Shown here piece by piece: positions 35,936 to 38,249 of a stretch of 38,249 bases of DNA. Numbering within the stretch: the first letter of the stretch is position 1; every line of letters starts with the position of its first letter. The notes under the pieces were generated by a model. The model was not told the DNA's origin, searched no databases, and was given only the letters and a program-made list of their open reading frames with translations. The position numbers and the translations under genes were made by a program. Source of the stretch: an uncultured Candidatus Saccharibacteria bacterium (GTDB lineage: Bacteria > Patescibacteriota > Saccharimonadia > Saccharimonadales > Saccharimonadaceae); assembly GCA_947306585.1 (NCBI GenBank), contig CAMZGX010000005.1, positions 1-38,249 of the forward strand, in the 5' to 3' direction.

Positions 35936-37108
35936 ATGAATGACAACGTAGAAGAACGCGCAAAATCATCCGTCCGTTCTCGTGGACGCATGATGGATTT
36001 TGCTCCGAGGAATGCTATTTCTAGCCCTCGTCCTGTCAAAAGAAATATTACTGTAGCAGATGACGAACAGCGCCGCCGTGAGATTGCTCGCCGTGAGGTT
36101 GCTCGCCGCGAAGAAATTCACCGCCAAATTGAGCGTCAAAAAGAAGAAGACATTATTGCAAAACGCCGTGCTATTGCAGCGAGAAAAGACCTTGCTCGCC
36201 GCCTCGAAGCCGAGCGTGAAGAAAATCGCGAAGCTTTAGCTGCGCGTGAAAAAGAACTTGAACTCCAGCGTGAGCGTGAAGAGCGTGCAAAGCGCCGTGC
36301 TATGATCGAAGCTCGTGCTATGAGAGAACGCCAGAGAATTATTGCTGAGCGCCGCGCAAAACGTGCTCGTGCTGAACTCGAAGCTCGCCGCAAGGCAGAG
36401 AACATGTTGCGTCCAGGCCCTATCCGCGACATCAAGAATCCACGCGGTTCAAAAGATCCTTTAGCTCGTCAAATCGTTCCAGAAGAACCAAAGGCAGAAC
36501 CAGTTGTTGAAGAAGTTGTACGCGAAGAGCGTCGTACTGTATTTGGTCGCAAGAATAAAGTCGAGAACCGCCTCGGTTCAGTCGAGGATTTCGAACGCGA
36601 CCTTGATGAACTTGAACACTCAGAAGAGAAAACTACTGAGATTGATTTTGATGACTTTGCAGAAGATCGCAAAGAAGACGATTACTTTGACGATATCGAT
36701 GAGATTGAAAAGAGTGTTGAAGAGGAAGAGGATACCTCAAGAAACAATGACCGTTTTGTACTCGGTGGCCGCTCTCCATTCATCAATACTGCGGTTGAAA
36801 AACGCCCACTTTCTGGCGGAAATCGCACTTTTGAATCAACTGCTGCTGTAGCTGCAAAAGACGCTCGTCCAAGAAATCAGAAAGCTTCAAAAGTTCGTGG
36901 TCGTTACGTTCCATACGAAGAACCTATTCCACATAAGAATATCTACGCTCGTACCGTTGAAAAGGAAAAAGGTACCCGCGATGTTCCAACTATGGTAGTT
37001 GGTGAAGCTCCAAAAGGCTCAAAGATTTCACTTATCATTGCAATCATTTTAACTATCGTCCTCGGCGCAGCCGTTGGCGCAATCGCATACTTAGCACTCT
37101 TCCAATAG
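35936..37108 (+). CDS. Hypothetical Arg/Glu-rich coiled-coil or single-alpha-helix protein with C-terminal TM anchor
   Basis: Long RRxxEIARREVARREEIHRQIERQKEE... region; C-terminal SLIIAIILTIVLGAAVGAIAYLALFQ; AGGTCATA at 35900-35907 upstream. Confidence 0.8.
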   Translation: MNDNVEERAKSSVRSRGRMMDFAPRNAISSPRPVKRNITVADDEQRRREIARREVARREEIHRQIERQKEEDIIAKRRAIAARKDLARRLEAEREENREALAAREKELELQREREERAKRRAMIEARAMRERQRIIAERRAKRARAELEARRKAENMLRPGPIRDIKNPRGSKDPLARQIVPEEPKAEPVVEEVVREERRTVFGRKNKVENRLGSVEDFERDLDELEHSEEKTTEIDFDDFAEDRKEDDYFDDIDEIEKSVEEEEDTSRNNDRFVLGGRSPFINTAVEKRPLSGGNRTFESTAAVAAKDARPRNQKASKVRGRYVPYEEPIPHKNIYARTVEKEKGTRDVPTMVVGEAPKGSKISLIIAIILTIVLGAAVGAIAYLALFQ

Positions 37109-37115
37109 GAGAAAC

Positions 37116-37637
37116 ATGCGACAGCTAGTAGATGATAAAAACAAACTCGCTCGCGAGTTTGCGATGAAGAACGATCAAAAAAACGAGTTTTTCCACTCTT
37201 CCGCTTACGGAACTGTCCAGAACGAAGGTAGTATTGGTGCTGCTTCGACTGGCCTCACTATGGAAGAAAGAAAGGCAATTGAAGAAAAACGTAAATTTGT
37301 TAAGAAATATAACAACTCAAAGATTTTTGAGAGTACGTTTAATCTTCGTCATGCTAAGAAATTTATTCCTCGCACCGAAGGTGGCGAGAATGCGCTTTTT
37401 GATTCAAGGCAACATAATCGCGAAAATGTAACTGGCGATGCTAATGGTAACGTCAGAACTAGTTATGGCCGCACTGCTGGTTCTAGGGATAGTGGCGCCA
37501 TTGGCATTGGTGGCATGTCTGGAAAGCCAGGCGAACGCATGGGTGGAGGCTATACGCCGTATCGAACTGGCGGTTCAGCTCCATCGCGTCCAAGTGGTCC
37601 AAGTTTTTCAGCTGGTATTAAACCAAGCTTTAAATAG
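37116..37637 (+). CDS. Hypothetical Gly/Ser/Arg-rich probably disordered protein, operon partner of the preceding gene
   Basis: ORF starts 8 nt after upstream stop, with GGAGAAAC SD; low-complexity C-terminus. Confidence 0.7.
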   Translation: MRQLVDDKNKLAREFAMKNDQKNEFFHSSAYGTVQNEGSIGAASTGLTMEERKAIEEKRKFVKKYNNSKIFESTFNLRHAKKFIPRTEGGENALFDSRQHNRENVTGDANGNVRTSYGRTAGSRDSGAIGIGGMSGKPGERMGGGYTPYRTGGSAPSRPSGPSFSAGIKPSFK

Positions 37638-37639
37638 CA

Positions 37640-37690
37640 TTGCAACGCGAAAAAGCTTATGCTAGAATAAGCTTAAGTAATTAGGTTTCA
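37640..37690 (+). promoter_or_regulatory. Paralog-family promoter TTGCAA-N17-TAGAAT (CTTATGC extended) plus AGGTTTCA
   Basis: TTGCAAcgcgaaaaagcttatgcTAGAAT; AGGTTTCA 37683-37690. Confidence 0.6.
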
Positions 37691-37695
37691 TTATC

Positions 37696-38249
37696 ATGGG
37701 GAAAATTCAACATAAAGATGCGATAAATACTTTTTTAAAAATAGGTTTATTTTCGGGGTCTCTTTTAATCACAGCTTTAGCTGTGTATTTTTATTCTCCG
37801 ACCTTTAGTTCGCATGCGGATACGAGTGATCCGGAAAGTGTCGATGTTAGACTTAATGTAAAGCCAACTATCGCACTCACAACCGACGTAAGTGAGCTCG
37901 ATCTTGACGCGAGACTTAACGAATTCGTCTCGGGATCAGTAAACGTTGATATTGTTACAAACTCCCAGTATGGCTACACCCTTGCCCTTGAAGATGCGGA
38001 TAATGACACAAACATGAACTCAACCTCAAACGACGTAACTGACGTAGTTACCTCCACCTTCACTGGTTCGAAAACTAGCTCGACTATGGATGGAAACACT
38101 TGGGGCTACTCCCTCGATGCGGGCCCGCTGGGCGAGTTCTGCGACGTGTCCTTCTACGCCGCCGAGGCGCACGGGCATGCCCACGGCGTCTCGGTGCACA
38201 CGGGAACCGCAAAGGGCATCATGGTCAACGCATCCGAGGCCATCCTGCG
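37696..38249 (+). CDS. Secreted paralog, subtype B, N-terminal part only; sequence after about 38118 looks foreign
   Basis: MGKIQHKDAINTFLKIGLFSGSLLITALAVYFYSPTFSSHADT...TNSQYGYTLALEDADNDTNM...MDGNTWGYSLD, then high-GC sequence; runs off window. Confidence 0.7.
   Translation, partial: MGKIQHKDAINTFLKIGLFSGSLLITALAVYFYSPTFSSHADTSDPESVDVRLNVKPTIALTTDVSELDLDARLNEFVSGSVNVDIVTNSQYGYTLALEDADNDTNMNSTSNDVTDVVTSTFTGSKTSSTMDGNTWGYSLDAGPLGEFCDVSFYAAEAHGHAHGVSVHTGTAKGIMVNASEAIL

Noticed and set aside
36136-36435. 99-aa antisense ORF rich in Arg/Ser
   Set aside because: Complement of the R/E-rich repeat coding region; composition artefact.

Overview
The window looks like a CPR-type, probably Saccharibacteria (TM7), genome fragment. 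The lineage is inferred from gene content, compact promoters and leaderless starts; no 16S or marker search was possible. It uses the standard genetic code. Housekeeping genes: partial tRNA-Ser(UGA), pilin-like gene + ruvA, membrane pyrophosphatase, YebC, recX-recA, glutaredoxin-like, alpha/beta hydrolase, dCMP deaminase, nrdD-nrdG, tilS, PRC-barrel, lepA, hrcA-grpE, a nucleotide kinase, PIN/TRAM, class A PBP, tyrS, a PMM2-like HAD phosphatase and tpiA. The most interesting content is: (1) a family of at least seven secreted paralogs scattered between housekeeping genes, with a nearly invariant signal peptide (K-[LVI]-G-[IFL]-F...A-[VA]-Y-x-YSP...[ST]-x-A), a shared promoter architecture, two N-terminal subtypes, and a C-terminal domain resembling the Fibrobacter succinogenes major paralogous domain; (2) a phosphoketolase split into two overlapping ORFs; (3) a secreted actinobacterial-type cutinase fused to a vWA-like region; (4) tandem NrdR-type boxes 31 bp apart on the nrdD promoter; (5) a CIRCE element on hrcA; (6) a recurrent TATAAT-N6-ATG leaderless geometry; (7) a possible alternative-pairing leader on the pyrophosphatase gene. 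The final ~130 bp switch abruptly to about 69% GC inside a paralog ORF and look like a chimeric assembly join.
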